From Melioribacteraceae bacterium (lineage in GTDB: Bacteria; Bacteroidota; Ignavibacteria; Ignavibacteriales; Melioribacteraceae), in NCBI GenBank assembly GCA_021739765.1, contig JAIPBD010000007.1:1-64000 (forward strand): a stretch of DNA of 64,000 bases, written 5' to 3'. Positions 19,001 through 27,835 of the stretch are shown piece by piece (within the stretch, counting starts at the first letter, position 1; the number at the start of each line of letters is the position of its first letter). The position numbers and the translations under genes were made by a program. Under the pieces are notes generated by a model, which ran no database searches, was not told the DNA's origin, and was given only the letters and a program-made list of their open reading frames with translations.

Positions 19001-19862
19001 GATAATCGATAATAAAATCTATGCTGGAATCTGGGGAGATGGAATCTACGTAGCAAACTTGGGTGACTTAAATACATGGACACAAGTAAGTGGTTCTGAA
19101 AACATGATAGTTCACGCACTTAGTGAAAGAGATGGTGAATTAGTTATAGGAACATTCGGAACCGGTGTAAGTCTTTATGACGGATCAACTTTCACAAACT
19201 TAAGTTTACCTTACGACTTCGTTTGGACATTGGATGTAAACAGCGATGGAGAAATCTTCGTTGGAACTTACGGTGGCGGAAGTTACATGTACGACGGAAG
19301 CTGGACACACTTAAGCAGTGGAATGAGCGCAGCATTCATTTACTCAATCGCAGTCGATAATAACGATAACGTATTCGCGAGTTCATGGGCAAGTGGAGTA
19401 TTTATGTTGGCAGCCGATAACGCGAAATCCGGAGTTTCAAACACAGCTTGGAGTTCATTAGGCTTAAGCTCTTACGGAGTAAGCTCAGTAACAACCGACG
19501 CAAAAGGAACAATCTACATCGGAACTGATGATGGTAGAGTATTTGCGAAGAGCGCACCAGGAAGCGTAACCGGTTTGAACGATGAAATTGGAGTACCGGA
19601 GGTTTATGAATTGAACCAAAACTATCCGAATCCTTTTAACCCAACAACAACAATCAGATTTAGTTTAGTTGACAATGGTTCATATCAATTGAAAGTATAC
19701 AATATAATCGGTGAAGAAGTAGCACAACTGTTGAACGGCGAAATGAATGCCGGAACACATGAAGTAAACTTTGATGCAAGTCAACTTTCATCCGGAATGT
19801 ACATTTACAGATTAACCGGAAATAATGTAAGCATCACAAAGAAAATGATACTTACAAAATAA
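16005..19862 (+). CDS. T9SS-exported giant (Gly-Asp)n repeat protein with choice-of-anchor A domain
   Basis: 1285 residues. Order: signal peptide (about 1-24, ending SSSFAQ); a globular N-domain (25-159, [13 protein letters not shown]); 346 residues of alternating Gly-Asp (160-505); a DUF11-like beta-sandwich (about 506-590, [20 protein letters not shown]); a choice-of-anchor A domain (about 595-845, [20 protein letters not shown]); a Gly/Asn linker; a beta-propeller-like region of repeated blades ([38 protein letters not shown]); and a T9SS C-terminal domain ([14 protein letters not shown] … KKMILTK). It is probably a large, highly acidic, calcium-avid surface adhesin. A strong SD (AAGGAG) precedes the ATG. 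A terminator follows. Confidence 0.88.
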   Translation: MRQAQRLLLVLLSVLFFSSSSFAQTSVDVNGYTFTFNGATISNGNTTFSYTITALGTAAKDISHFNLQMCEDITNSDIVAVSSGSSWDLTTDQTTPDIDWYGLKFDEGYGKNSQTPKTFWVTLAGEWSVAPVNVGYKAGSQNQGTNGWYGSINGPNCSSGDGDGDGDGDGDGDGDGDGDGDGDGDGDGDGDGDGDGDGDGDGDGDGDGDGDGDGDGDGDGDGDGDGDGDGDGDGDGDGDGDGDGDGDGDGDGDGDGDGDGDGDGDGDGDGDGDGDGDGDGDGDGDGDGDGDGDGDGDGDGDGDGDGDGDGDGDGDGDGDGDGDGDGDGDGDGDGDGDGDGDGDGDGDGDGDGDGDGDGDGDGDGDGDGDGDGDGDGDGDGDGEGDGDGDGDGDGDGDGDGDGDGDGDGDGDGDGDGDGDGDGDGDGDGDGDGDGDGDGDGDGDGDGDGDGDGDGDGDGDGDGDGDGDGDGDGDGDGDGDGDGDGDGDGDGDGDGDGDGDGDGDGDFEIEKTVDDSSPEDGDNVTFTITFTNNADEAVDNVSISDVLAEEFVYVSDSPSAGDYDEVTGVWDVPSVPANSSVTLEITVTVDLDIQNVSTIDFGIASDYNLFVLENLTQPSSDTEGRVAVGGDANLGNYSVGDKLTVTGTDVLVVDGFLSYTSGAVFYGNVVYGDGTNLPINPVSIDGALIEDDNRIDFGAAATYLEGLSTSLSANAANGSTVYQWSGLTLDGSDPYLNVFSVSGSDLASATSMTINVPNGSAVLVNVSGTSVVDWSGGLTVNGTHYRNVVYNFYEAEDITIQGINVTGTILAPFADVTFTTGVINGQMIVENFEGSGQMNDQGFIGNIPSDLTLINTANIISPVFDNNSASVSLSITGDSNQNNGGNNGGEGNGGNEGNEEGDWVEYGSFMSGKVVWTFAYTSTGDLLAGTLGGEIFKQESGEWTRINENMDAVGFVWSIETKNNDNKIFAGTEKGVYYKNGTNGTFTLVGLGGKDVRALEIIDNKIYAGIWGDGIYVANLGDLNTWTQVSGSENMIVHALSERDGELVIGTFGTGVSLYDGSTFTNLSLPYDFVWTLDVNSDGEIFVGTYGGGSYMYDGSWTHLSSGMSAAFIYSIAVDNNDNVFASSWASGVFMLAADNAKSGVSNTAWSSLGLSSYGVSSVTTDAKGTIYIGTDDGRVFAKSAPGSVTGLNDEIGVPEVYELNQNYPNPFNPTTTIRFSLVDNGSYQLKVYNIIGEEVAQLLNGEMNAGTHEVNFDASQLSSGMYIYRLTGNNVSITKKMILTK
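16482..17519 (+). repeat. 1038-bp tandem array coding 173 Gly-Asp units
   Basis: Codons alternate GGN-GAY from 16482 to 17519. Gly uses GGT, GGC and GGA only; Asp uses GAT and GAC. The only coding exception is GAG (Glu) at 17151-17153. Third positions vary freely, and longer DNA blocks such as GGTGACGGAGATGGCGAT recur around 16850-16935, pointing to segmental duplication as well as drift. All three reverse frames are affected, which produces long artefactual antisense ORFs. Confidence 0.97.
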
Positions 19863-19910
19863 TAACAATGGAAACATTGAGGTAAACAGCTGATTCCAGC
19901 CAGCTGAATT

Positions 19911-19944
19911 AAACCCCCTCTCCCCGAGGGGGTTTTTTATTTTT
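19911..19944 (+). terminator. Rho-independent terminator after the Gly-Asp protein gene
   Basis: AAACCCCCTC (19911-19920) and GAGGGGGTTT (19926-19935) form a 10-bp GC-rich stem with a 5-nt loop, followed by a T-rich tail. It lies about 50 bases after the stop codon. Confidence 0.9.
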
Positions 19945-20092
19945 GATCCAAAGTAACCAAAAATGAAATAATGCCAAAGCTGCCGTCATTGCCACACAGC
20001 AAAACCAGACTAATAATTCCTATTAAAGCTTCTCCCCTTCTGCCATTCTGTCACAATCCAATGTTAAATCATTTCAATTCTCCAAAAAAACC

Positions 20093-20121
20093 TTGACATC
20101 TCCATCCGAAACCACTATTTT
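20093..20121 (+). promoter_or_regulatory. Candidate promoter of the dcw cluster
   Basis: TTGACA (20093-20098), 17-nt spacer, TATTTT (20116-20121), 62 bases before the mraZ ATG. The 5' leader holds GTGGAG near 20130 that could be part of a MraZ operator, but I do not see the clear set of repeats known from other species. Confidence 0.55.
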
Positions 20122-20183
20122 TCCATTCAGTGGAGCGAAATACAATGAAATTCCCAAGATTTACCAAGGATATCCAAGCATAA

Positions 20184-20630
20184 ATGTTTATTGGCAGTTA
20201 CATATACTCAATCGACCAAAAAGGAAGGGTCAGCATTCCGGCAAAGCTACGAAAATATGTGAAGCCGGAAGCGAACGATACTTTCGTCTTAACACGAAGT
20301 TCAGAGAAGTGCATAGACATTTATCCTTATGATTTCTGGCGTGTTCTGGTGGATGAAAAACTCGCGAAATTAAATATGTTCGATCCCGAGCAAGCGATGT
20401 TTGTAAGGATGTTTTTACAAGAGGCGACAGAAGATAAAATGGATTCACAATATCGCCTTAGTATTCCTAAAAAATTGATCGACCACGCAAATGTGGAAGG
20501 CGAAGTTTTTATCCTCGGCGCGCTTAATAAAATTGAGATCTGGAATCCTCAAGTTTATGAGGATTATACTAAAAAACAGGGTAAACCGTTCGAAGAGGTA
20601 GCTAAAGAAGTAATGAACAGAAGGGTGTAA
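20184..20630 (+). CDS. mraZ: Transcriptional regulator MraZ
   Basis: 148 residues with two SpoVT/AbrB-like halves: IDQKGRVSIPAKLRKYV in the first and MDSQYRLSIPKKLIDHANV in the second, each with the expected D-x-(K/Y)-x-R-x-x-(I/L)-P core. MraZ forms a ring-shaped oligomer and usually represses its own dcw operon by binding repeats near the promoter. Being the first gene in the cluster fits. The start ATG-TTT-ATT-GGC matches the family N-terminus (MFIGSY). Its last base overlaps the first base of rsmH. Confidence 0.95.
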   Translation: MFIGSYIYSIDQKGRVSIPAKLRKYVKPEANDTFVLTRSSEKCIDIYPYDFWRVLVDEKLAKLNMFDPEQAMFVRMFLQEATEDKMDSQYRLSIPKKLIDHANVEGEVFILGALNKIEIWNPQVYEDYTKKQGKPFEEVAKEVMNRRV

Positions 20631-21553
20631 TGAATGAATTTCATACCCCGGTTCTTCTAAAAGAAACTTTAGAATATTTTATCACAAACCGAAACGGTTA
20701 TTATTTTGACGGCACTTTGGGTTTTGGTGGTCATTCAGCCGCGATATTGGAAAGTCTTGAAAATGGCGGAATTCTGATCGCGACGGATAAAGACAAAAAA
20801 GCTTTTGATTTTTGTAAAGATAGATTTGTTGGTGATAGTAGGATTCGACTTTACAAAACAAGTTTTACTGATATTAGAATAATTTCTAAAATAGAGTTCA
20901 TTGACATTTTTGACGGCATCTTCGCTGATTTGGGGGTTTCCTCATTTCAGCTGGATGATAAAAACTCAGGGTTTACTTACCGCGATGATGTTCCACTCGA
21001 TCTTCGAATGGATAAATCCAAAGGAATACCTGCATGGAAGTTGTTAAATGAGCTTGAAGAAGAAGAAATCGCCAACATCATATATAACTATGGTGAAGAA
21101 AGAAAATCGAGATTATTTGCAAGAAAGATTATCGAAACGAGGAAAAAAGAAAGTTTCAAAACTACCGGGCAACTTAGAAAAATAATTGAAGGTTCGGTTC
21201 CATCACGATTTGAAGGCAAAACTTTATCGAGAGTTTTTCAAGCATTTAGGATTTATGTGAATAACGAGTTGGAAGAACTTGAAAATTTTATTGACCGGAG
21301 TGTCGAATTATTAAAACCGGGTGGAAGGATTGTTTTCCTTACATATCATTCGCTGGAAGACAGAATCGTAAAAGATAAATTTAAGTACGAATCGATCGAT
21401 TGTATTTGTCCACCGGAAGTTCCGATTTGTGTTTGTGACAAAGAAAAACGACTTAACGTTTTAACCCGGAAACCGATAATTCCTTCTGCCGAAGAGATTA
21501 AATTGAATAAAAGATCACGCAGCGCAAAATTAAGGGCTGCAGAAAGAATATGA
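20630..21553 (+). CDS. rsmH: 16S rRNA m4C1402 methyltransferase RsmH (MraW)
   Basis: 307 residues, typical length. The N-terminus HTPVLLKETLEYF, the SAM loop FDGTLGFGGHSAAIL, the GIFADLGVSSFQLDD block, the C-terminal half GRIVFLTYHSLEDRIVK and the end RSRSAKLRAAERI are all diagnostic. It methylates N4 of C1402 in 16S rRNA. Starts one base before mraZ ends and overlaps ftsL by 4 bases, so translation is probably coupled. Confidence 0.96.
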   Translation: MNEFHTPVLLKETLEYFITNRNGYYFDGTLGFGGHSAAILESLENGGILIATDKDKKAFDFCKDRFVGDSRIRLYKTSFTDIRIISKIEFIDIFDGIFADLGVSSFQLDDKNSGFTYRDDVPLDLRMDKSKGIPAWKLLNELEEEEIANIIYNYGEERKSRLFARKIIETRKKESFKTTGQLRKIIEGSVPSRFEGKTLSRVFQAFRIYVNNELEELENFIDRSVELLKPGGRIVFLTYHSLEDRIVKDKFKYESIDCICPPEVPICVCDKEKRLNVLTRKPIIPSAEEIKLNKRSRSAKLRAAERI

Positions 21554-21879
21554 GCAAAAAGAGAGAGTCACTTTTTAAACATGTATTAATGACTGTGCTG
21601 ATAGTAGCACTTTCCCTTTTTGCTTATGTATTTCTTATTGAGGAAACAAAAAGAATTAACCGGGAAATATCTAAATCTATTGAGATTCTTGAAGCAAAGA
21701 AAAGTCAATATGAAACAAAATTTGTTGAGTATCAAAAATTAACGGGCGAGAACCGAATTACAAAAATCGCTCAGGAAAGATTGAATCTTGTTAGAAATAT
21801 GAAAACATCTCAAACTATAAATATCGATTCAAATCAAATTGAACGGCTTAAAAAGTTAGTTAACGAAAAATATGATTGA
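21550..21879 (+). CDS. ftsL: Cell division protein FtsL-like
   Basis: 109 residues: short basic cytoplasmic tail, one transmembrane helix (about 12-30), then a periplasmic coiled coil with heptads (EETKRINREISKSIEILEAK). Sequence is poorly conserved in this family; the assignment rests on topology and on its place between rsmH and ftsI. FtsL forms a complex with FtsB and FtsQ that activates FtsW/FtsI. Overlaps both neighbours (ATGA with rsmH, 8 bases with ftsI). Confidence 0.85.
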   Translation: MSKKRESLFKHVLMTVLIVALSLFAYVFLIEETKRINREISKSIEILEAKKSQYETKFVEYQKLTGENRITKIAQERLNLVRNMKTSQTINIDSNQIERLKKLVNEKYD

Positions 21880-23878
21880 CGCACGAGTAAAATTAATTTC
21901 ATTTTTTATTGTAACGGGATTTCTCGTTATAATATATAACCTCGTGCAAGTACAAATTGTTGATCATGAAAAATATAAGTTCTTCGCGGAAAGACAACAG
22001 AACAAATCGTTCATCGTTAAAGCGGAAAGAGGATTGATTTCGGATAGGAACGGTGAAGTTCTTGCTTACACAAAAGATGACATTTCATACTACGTCGATT
22101 CCAGAATGGCCAAAGATTCTGATATCGAAAAAATCGCTTCAAAATTTTCTGCTGTTTTTAACAAACCAAAAGAATTTTATGTAGAGTTAATACAATCCAA
22201 TTCTAAAAATGTCTGTATTGAAAAAAAAGTTCCGAAAGCGAAAGCCTTGGAATTAAACGGATTTGTCGCAAACGGATTTTTCAGCAACCAGGATTTCTCC
22301 AGAGTTTATCCTTACGGAAGTCTGGCATCTCATCTCGTTGGATACGTTGATTACACAAACCGAGGCATTAATGGAATTGAGAAGCATTATGACGATAAAC
22401 TTCAAGGCTCTGATGGTTCGAAATGGGTCGAGAGGGATGTTCTCGGAAGAGTTATTTCTGTCAATAAAGATCAAACGGTCCCTCCTCGAAATGGCAATAA
22501 TGTTTATCTTACAATAAATAAAACTTATCAGAAAATTTTAGAAGAAGGAATTAGTCAGGGTTTACAAGAATTTGGAAGTGATTCGGCAGTTGGTATAATT
22601 CAAAACCCTAATACCGGAGAGATTTTGGCAATGGCCAGCTTTCCAGCCTACGATCCTAACAATTATAATCTATTTAGCAACTCTTCACGAAGAAACCGGG
22701 CTATCACTGATACATACGAACCCGGTTCTACAATGAAAGCAGTTTCATTTTCTATAATGATCGAAGAAGGATTGATAGACGAGAAAAAGATTATCGATAC
22801 TGAAAATGGGGAATTTACATATCACGATGTAAAAATTGCAGATACACATCCTGAAAGACGAATGACAGTGCGGCAGGTTCTGGAATACTCAAGCAACATC
22901 GGAATGGTAAAACTCACTCAGAAACTTGATGACAACGTACTTTATAAATATTTAAGAGATTTTGGATTTAATAATCCAACATCAATTGATCTACCCGGAG
23001 AAGCAAAGGGATATCTGAAAAAACCTTCATTGTTTACCGGAATCTCAAAGCCTTACATTTCAATCGGCTACGAAGTTTCGGTTACACCTCTGCAGATGAT
23101 CACCGCATTCAGTTCTTTAATTAACGGTGGTATTTTGTATGAACCTTTCATTCTAAAAGAGATGGTTGACGAATCCGGCAGGAAAATAAAAGAGAATAAT
23201 CCGACTGTAATAAGAAGAATTATCGGCCCGGAAACTTCAGAGCAAATGAAAGATCTTTTAGTCGGTGTAGTTGAAAATGGTACCGGAAATTTAGCAAAGC
23301 TTGATAATGTTCTTGTCGGAGGGAAAACCGGAACATCGCAAAAATTGATTGATGGCAAATATTCAAAAGAGAAATACAATTCGTCATTTATTGGTTTTCT
23401 GCCCGCCGAAAATCCGAAAGTAGTTTGTCTCGTTTATATAGATTCTCCTAAAAGGGGGAAATATGGCGGAAAAGTAGCCGCTCCTATTTTTCAGAAGATT
23501 GCGAGAAGATTAGTTGAAGCCGATAGAAATTTAGTACCGGATGAAAGTAGAATAAACAGAACTAAACATTATATCGATGAATTCATCGCAGATTTTAATG
23601 ACGATGAAAAAATGAGTTCAGTCGCAAATCCCGGTGAAATTCAAAAACCGGTAAAAAAAGAAGTTCCGATTCAAAAGTTAAACGTAATGCCCGATTTAAC
23701 AAATCTTACAACGCGTGAAGCCATAGCAAAATTGGGTGAGTTGGAGTTAAAACATAAAATTATCGGAAGTGGGAAAATTGCATCACAAAGCATAAAAGTT
23801 GGGGATAAAATTGAACCGGGAATGCTTTGTGTTTTAAGAGCCAAAAAGAAAGAACTAAAATCGTTAAAAATTAATTGA
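21872..23878 (+). CDS. ftsI: Septal peptidoglycan transpeptidase FtsI (PBP3) with PASTA domain
   Basis: 668 residues. N-terminal membrane anchor (about 8-27), dimerisation domain with ERGLISDRNGEVLAY, then a transpeptidase domain with the three active-site motifs S286-T-M-K, S340-S-N and K485-T-G. A C-terminal PASTA-like domain (about 605-665, MPDLTNLTTREAIAKLGELE) is present, as in the Spo V D/FtsI type of many Bacteroidota and Firmicutes but not E. coli. It cross-links septal peptidoglycan in complex with FtsW. It ends TGA within TTGA, the start of murE. Confidence 0.95.
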   Translation: MIDARVKLISFFIVTGFLVIIYNLVQVQIVDHEKYKFFAERQQNKSFIVKAERGLISDRNGEVLAYTKDDISYYVDSRMAKDSDIEKIASKFSAVFNKPKEFYVELIQSNSKNVCIEKKVPKAKALELNGFVANGFFSNQDFSRVYPYGSLASHLVGYVDYTNRGINGIEKHYDDKLQGSDGSKWVERDVLGRVISVNKDQTVPPRNGNNVYLTINKTYQKILEEGISQGLQEFGSDSAVGIIQNPNTGEILAMASFPAYDPNNYNLFSNSSRRNRAITDTYEPGSTMKAVSFSIMIEEGLIDEKKIIDTENGEFTYHDVKIADTHPERRMTVRQVLEYSSNIGMVKLTQKLDDNVLYKYLRDFGFNNPTSIDLPGEAKGYLKKPSLFTGISKPYISIGYEVSVTPLQMITAFSSLINGGILYEPFILKEMVDESGRKIKENNPTVIRRIIGPETSEQMKDLLVGVVENGTGNLAKLDNVLVGGKTGTSQKLIDGKYSKEKYNSSFIGFLPAENPKVVCLVYIDSPKRGKYGGKVAAPIFQKIARRLVEADRNLVPDESRINRTKHYIDEFIADFNDDEKMSSVANPGEIQKPVKKEVPIQKLNVMPDLTNLTTREAIAKLGELELKHKIIGSGKIASQSIKVGDKIEPGMLCVLRAKKKELKSLKIN

Positions 23879-25356
23879 AAAATCTCGCGAAAATATTGAA
23901 TTCCGTTCGGACAATTCAAGTGACCGGAAATGCGGAAAAAAAAGAAATTCAGAGTGTGGTAAATGATTCCCGCAAGGTTAACGCCAATTCTGTTTTTGTG
24001 GCTGTTAAAGGATTTCAAACCGACGGACACAATTTTATCAACTCGGCAATTAGTAAAAACGCTGCGGCAATTGTTCTGGAAAACGATAATAATTTCCCGG
24101 ATTCAATTTTTGCAAATCAAAATATTGTAAAAATTCTTGTTGAGGATAGTAGAACAGCTCTGGCGGAAATATCAGATTCGCTTTTTGATTCTCCTTCGAA
24201 AAAATTAAAGTTGATAGGTGTAACCGGAACGAAAGGTAAAACCACAACAACTTATTATGTAAAAAGTGTTCTTGAAAATGCGGGATTAAAAACCGGTCTT
24301 ATCGGAACGATTAATAATCTCATTGGTGATAAAAAAGTTGAGGCAAAACGAACTACTCCTGAATCGAATGAAATCAACAGTTTGTTTGCGGAAATGATTA
24401 AAGCCGACTGTAATTCTTGCATTATGGAAGTTTCATCGCATGCACTAGTCCTTAAACGAACTCATAAGCTGGATTTTGACGGAGCAGTTTTTACAAATAT
24501 TACTTCGGACCATATGGATTTTCATGAAAATTTTGAGAACTACCTCGAAGCAAAAAGAATTTTATTTGAAAATCTAAGCGAAGCTTCATTTGCTTTGTTA
24601 AATGCTGATGATAAAAACTGGAATCGATTATCCGAAAATTCAAAAGCGAGAATTCGAACTTATGGATTCGATGAAAAAGCAGATTATAAAATTTCTAATC
24701 TTGAATATGATCTGAATGGAACAAAATTTTGTATTGAATATGATTCGCGGCGAGTGAATGTATTCACAAAACTGATAGGTAAATTTAATGCTTATAACGC
24801 AACCGCGGCTTTTGGTTGTGGAATTGAACTTGGATTTGAACCTGAAAAAATTGTTAAAGGAATCGAAAATAACCCACACGTTCCCGGCAGAATGGAATTA
24901 ATCAGAAATAATGGTAAACGAGTGCTGATAGATTATTCGCATACTGCCGGTAGTTTAAAAGAAGCGCTTCTATCAATAAAACATATTAACACGGAAAACC
25001 GTCCGGTTTATACGGTTTTTGGCTGTGGCGGCGATAGGGATAGAACAAAACGTCCGGAAATGGGAAGAATCGCAACAGAACTTAGTTTCAAAGCAATTGT
25101 TACTTCAGATAATCCCAGAACCGAAGATCCTAAAACAATAATTGCGGATATACTAAAAGGTATTAAATCGAATAACTATGAAGTTTCAGTTGACAGAGAA
25201 ATGGCGATTAAAAAAGCAATTACCGAATCGGAAGATGGTGCGGTAATTCTTATAGCGGGAAAAGGGCACGAAGAATACAGCGAAGTAAATGGAGTAAAAA
25301 CTTACTTCTCCGATAAACAAACAGCTCTAAAATATTTGAATTTGATTGCAGAATGA
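23875..25356 (+). CDS. murE: UDP-MurNAc-tripeptide synthetase MurE
   Basis: 493 residues. The Mur ligase P-loop is GVTGTKGKTTTTYYV; RTTPESNEINSLFAEM contacts UDP-MurNAc-L-Ala-D-Glu; and the DNPR motif (TSDNPRTEDP) near the C-terminus is the signature of meso-diaminopimelate-adding enzymes, so the peptidoglycan should be of the mDAP type. The lysine to be carbamylated sits in the normal region. The start is TTG inside the TTGA overlap with ftsI; there is no ATG nearby in frame. Overlaps murF by 4 bases. Confidence 0.95.
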   Translation: MKNLAKILNSVRTIQVTGNAEKKEIQSVVNDSRKVNANSVFVAVKGFQTDGHNFINSAISKNAAAIVLENDNNFPDSIFANQNIVKILVEDSRTALAEISDSLFDSPSKKLKLIGVTGTKGKTTTTYYVKSVLENAGLKTGLIGTINNLIGDKKVEAKRTTPESNEINSLFAEMIKADCNSCIMEVSSHALVLKRTHKLDFDGAVFTNITSDHMDFHENFENYLEAKRILFENLSEASFALLNADDKNWNRLSENSKARIRTYGFDEKADYKISNLEYDLNGTKFCIEYDSRRVNVFTKLIGKFNAYNATAAFGCGIELGFEPEKIVKGIENNPHVPGRMELIRNNGKRVLIDYSHTAGSLKEALLSIKHINTENRPVYTVFGCGGDRDRTKRPEMGRIATELSFKAIVTSDNPRTEDPKTIIADILKGIKSNNYEVSVDREMAIKKAITESEDGAVILIAGKGHEEYSEVNGVKTYFSDKQTALKYLNLIAE

Positions 25357-26717
25357 AGTTAACACTCAATGACATATCGCAAATCCCAAATGCGGATATC
25401 TTAAATGCTGATAAATTTACCGGCATTTCATCAGTTTTTATTGATTCCCGAAAAGTTAAAAAGGGAGCTATGTTTGTCGCGATTGTAGGAGAAAAATTTG
25501 ACGGACATGATTTTATAAATACCGCAATTAAAAACGGTGTCTCCGCGGTTGTTGTTGAAAAATCCAGAAGAATAAAATATTCAAGTCTAAATATAACGGT
25601 TGTCTCCGTTGATGATACAACACTCGCTTATGGTGATATCGCCAAAATTTGGCGAAGAAAAAACAAAACTAAAATTATTTCAATTACCGGCAGTAACGGA
25701 AAAACATCAACTAAGGAGATTCTGACAACAATATTGGAGCAAAAGTATTCTGTTGATAAATCTGTAGCTAATAATAACAACCATATCGGCGTTCCGCTAA
25801 CCATTCTAACAGCAAAAAAATCTGCTGATTTTTTGGTTGCCGAACACGGTACAAATCATTTTGGTGAGATCGAGTATACGGCAAAAATTGCTGAACCGGA
25901 TTACGCGTTAATCACGAATATTGGAAATTCACACACAGAGTTTTTGGTTGATAAAGAAGGTGTCTTCAAAGAAAAAAATGAACTGTTTAACGAGTGTATA
26001 AATAATGGCGGGTGGTTATTCGTAAATACAGATGATCCTGTTCTTCTCAAAACTAAACCGAATTATTCTAAAATACTTACATACGGATTTAAAGGGAAAC
26101 CGGATGTAATGGGTAAAATTACGGCGGTAAATCAAAATGGAAATTCTGAGATAGAAATATGCTATAAGAACAAAATAATTAACACTAATATACCATTGCT
26201 CGGCAAAGCGAACGCGCAAAATTTTCTCGCGGCTTGCGCAATCGGGTTGAAGATTGGTCTTAATTCGAAGCAAATTTCCCGAGGTGCGGAAAAGTTGCAA
26301 GATGTTAAAGGCAGACTGGCCATAATTAAAGGCAAAAAGAATTTAGTGATAGATGATACATACAACGCAAGTCCCGATTCATACAAGGCGGCGCTGGAAG
26401 TTATTAAATCAATCAAAAATTTTAGAAAAAAAATAGTGATAGCGGGCGATATTTTTGAATTGGGGGGCAATTCAAAGCAAGAGCATAAAGATTTGGCGAA
26501 GTACTTCACTAAAGTAATTTCCAAAGTGTTATTAATTGGAAAAGAGATGAAAGTGCTGCACACCGAATTATCGGAGAAAGGGATTGATTCAGAATATTTT
26601 CAAAAAAGAGAGCAATTGTTAAAATCTCTGAAAGAGTTTGATTTTACAAATAGCGCAATTCTCGTAAAAGGTTCTCGCGGTATGAAGATGGAAGAATTTA
26701 TCCACGCAATTAACTAG
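25353..26717 (+). CDS. murF: UDP-MurNAc-pentapeptide synthetase MurF
   Basis: 454 residues. Adds D-Ala-D-Ala to UDP-MurNAc-tripeptide in the cytoplasm. N-terminal MurF domain with SSVFIDSRKVKKGAMFVAI, P-loop ITGSNGKTSTKE, central AEHGTNHFGEIEYTAKIAEP with the conserved G-T-N-x-x-G-E-I-x-x-L-type segment, and IDDTYNASPDSYKAAL in the C-terminal part. ATGA overlap with murE. Confidence 0.95.
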   Translation: MKLTLNDISQIPNADILNADKFTGISSVFIDSRKVKKGAMFVAIVGEKFDGHDFINTAIKNGVSAVVVEKSRRIKYSSLNITVVSVDDTTLAYGDIAKIWRRKNKTKIISITGSNGKTSTKEILTTILEQKYSVDKSVANNNNHIGVPLTILTAKKSADFLVAEHGTNHFGEIEYTAKIAEPDYALITNIGNSHTEFLVDKEGVFKEKNELFNECINNGGWLFVNTDDPVLLKTKPNYSKILTYGFKGKPDVMGKITAVNQNGNSEIEICYKNKIINTNIPLLGKANAQNFLAACAIGLKIGLNSKQISRGAEKLQDVKGRLAIIKGKKNLVIDDTYNASPDSYKAALEVIKSIKNFRKKIVIAGDIFELGGNSKQEHKDLAKYFTKVISKVLLIGKEMKVLHTELSEKGIDSEYFQKREQLLKSLKEFDFTNSAILVKGSRGMKMEEFIHAIN

Positions 26718-26725
26718 AGAGAAAC

Positions 26726-27835
26726 ATGTTTTATTATTTGTTCGATTATATAAATCAAAAATTTGCTCCCCCGGGTTTCGATGTTTTCCGGTTCCTCACA
26801 TTTCGGTCTATGATTTCCGCGATTACGGCGCTGTTTTTAACATATTATATCGGTCCGAAACTGATCGCCTATTTGAAAAAGAAACAGATTGGTGAAGAAA
26901 TAAGAGAGGATGGGCCAAAATCGCATTTTTCGAAAAAGGGAACTCCAACAATGGGGGGATTGATAATTCTCGCTTGCGTTTTTATTCCCGTCATTCTCTG
27001 GAGTGATATTAAGAGCGTTTATATTCTTATTGTTCTGGTCGGCACACTATTACTTGGTTTAGTCGGTTTTCTGGATGATTATCTGAAAGTAATTAAGAAA
27101 TATTCCCAAGGTTTAATTGCAAACTATAAATTGTTGGGACAAGTAATTGTTGGACTTGGCGTCGGATCCGCAATTTATTTCTTACCTGAGTTTCAAAATT
27201 ATAACACTGAAACAACATTGCCATTTTTCAAAAATCTGAACTTCGATTTTTCATTCTTTTATGTTCCGGCTGTTATCTTTATAATTACTGCGACTTCCAA
27301 TGCTGTAAATTTGACGGATGGATTGGATGGTTTGGCAATCGGAACAATGATAATTGTGATGCTTGCTTTGGCAATTATGAGTTATGTATCGGGAAACGTT
27401 ATTTATTCGGATTATTTAAATATAATCTATCTCGATGGTTCAGGAGAACTTACAGTTTTTATCGCGGCTTTAATCGGCGCGGGGCTAGGATTTTTGTGGT
27501 TCAATTTCTATCCGGCTCAAATTTTTATGGGTGATACGGGGTCTTTGGCATTAGGTGGAGCATTCGGAATAATTGCGATTTTGATTAAGAAAGAGCTCTT
27601 AATTCCGATAGTTGGTGGAATTTATTTCTTGGAAACTGTTTCAGTGATAATCCAAAGATTGTATTTCAAATACACGAAGAGAAAATATGGGGAAGGAAAA
27701 AGAGTTTTTAAAATGGCTCCGATTCATCACCATTTTGAGCTTCTCGGTTGGACAGAACCAAAGATTGTAATGAGATTTTATATAATCACAATAATATTGG
27801 CAATTATAAGTTTAGCATCATTCAAAATCAGATGA
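26726..27835 (+). CDS. mraY: Phospho-MurNAc-pentapeptide transferase MraY
   Basis: 369 residues with about 10 transmembrane helices. Forms lipid I at the inner membrane from undecaprenyl-phosphate and UDP-MurNAc-pentapeptide. Catalytic motifs are intact: GFLDDYLKV (the DD pair), NAVNLTDGLDGLAIG, FMGDTGSLALGG, and the MraY-specific MAPIHHHFELLGW. It ends in an ATGA overlap with murD. Confidence 0.96.
   Translation: MFYYLFDYINQKFAPPGFDVFRFLTFRSMISAITALFLTYYIGPKLIAYLKKKQIGEEIREDGPKSHFSKKGTPTMGGLIILACVFIPVILWSDIKSVYILIVLVGTLLLGLVGFLDDYLKVIKKYSQGLIANYKLLGQVIVGLGVGSAIYFLPEFQNYNTETTLPFFKNLNFDFSFFYVPAVIFIITATSNAVNLTDGLDGLAIGTMIIVMLALAIMSYVSGNVIYSDYLNIIYLDGSGELTVFIAALIGAGLGFLWFNFYPAQIFMGDTGSLALGGAFGIIAILIKKELLIPIVGGIYFLETVSVIIQRLYFKYTKRKYGEGKRVFKMAPIHHHFELLGWTEPKIVMRFYIITIILAIISLASFKIR

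Noticed and set aside
20093-20332. 79-codon ORF overlapping the mraZ start
   Set aside because: It runs through the promoter candidate and mraZ in another frame; mraZ is clearly the real gene.
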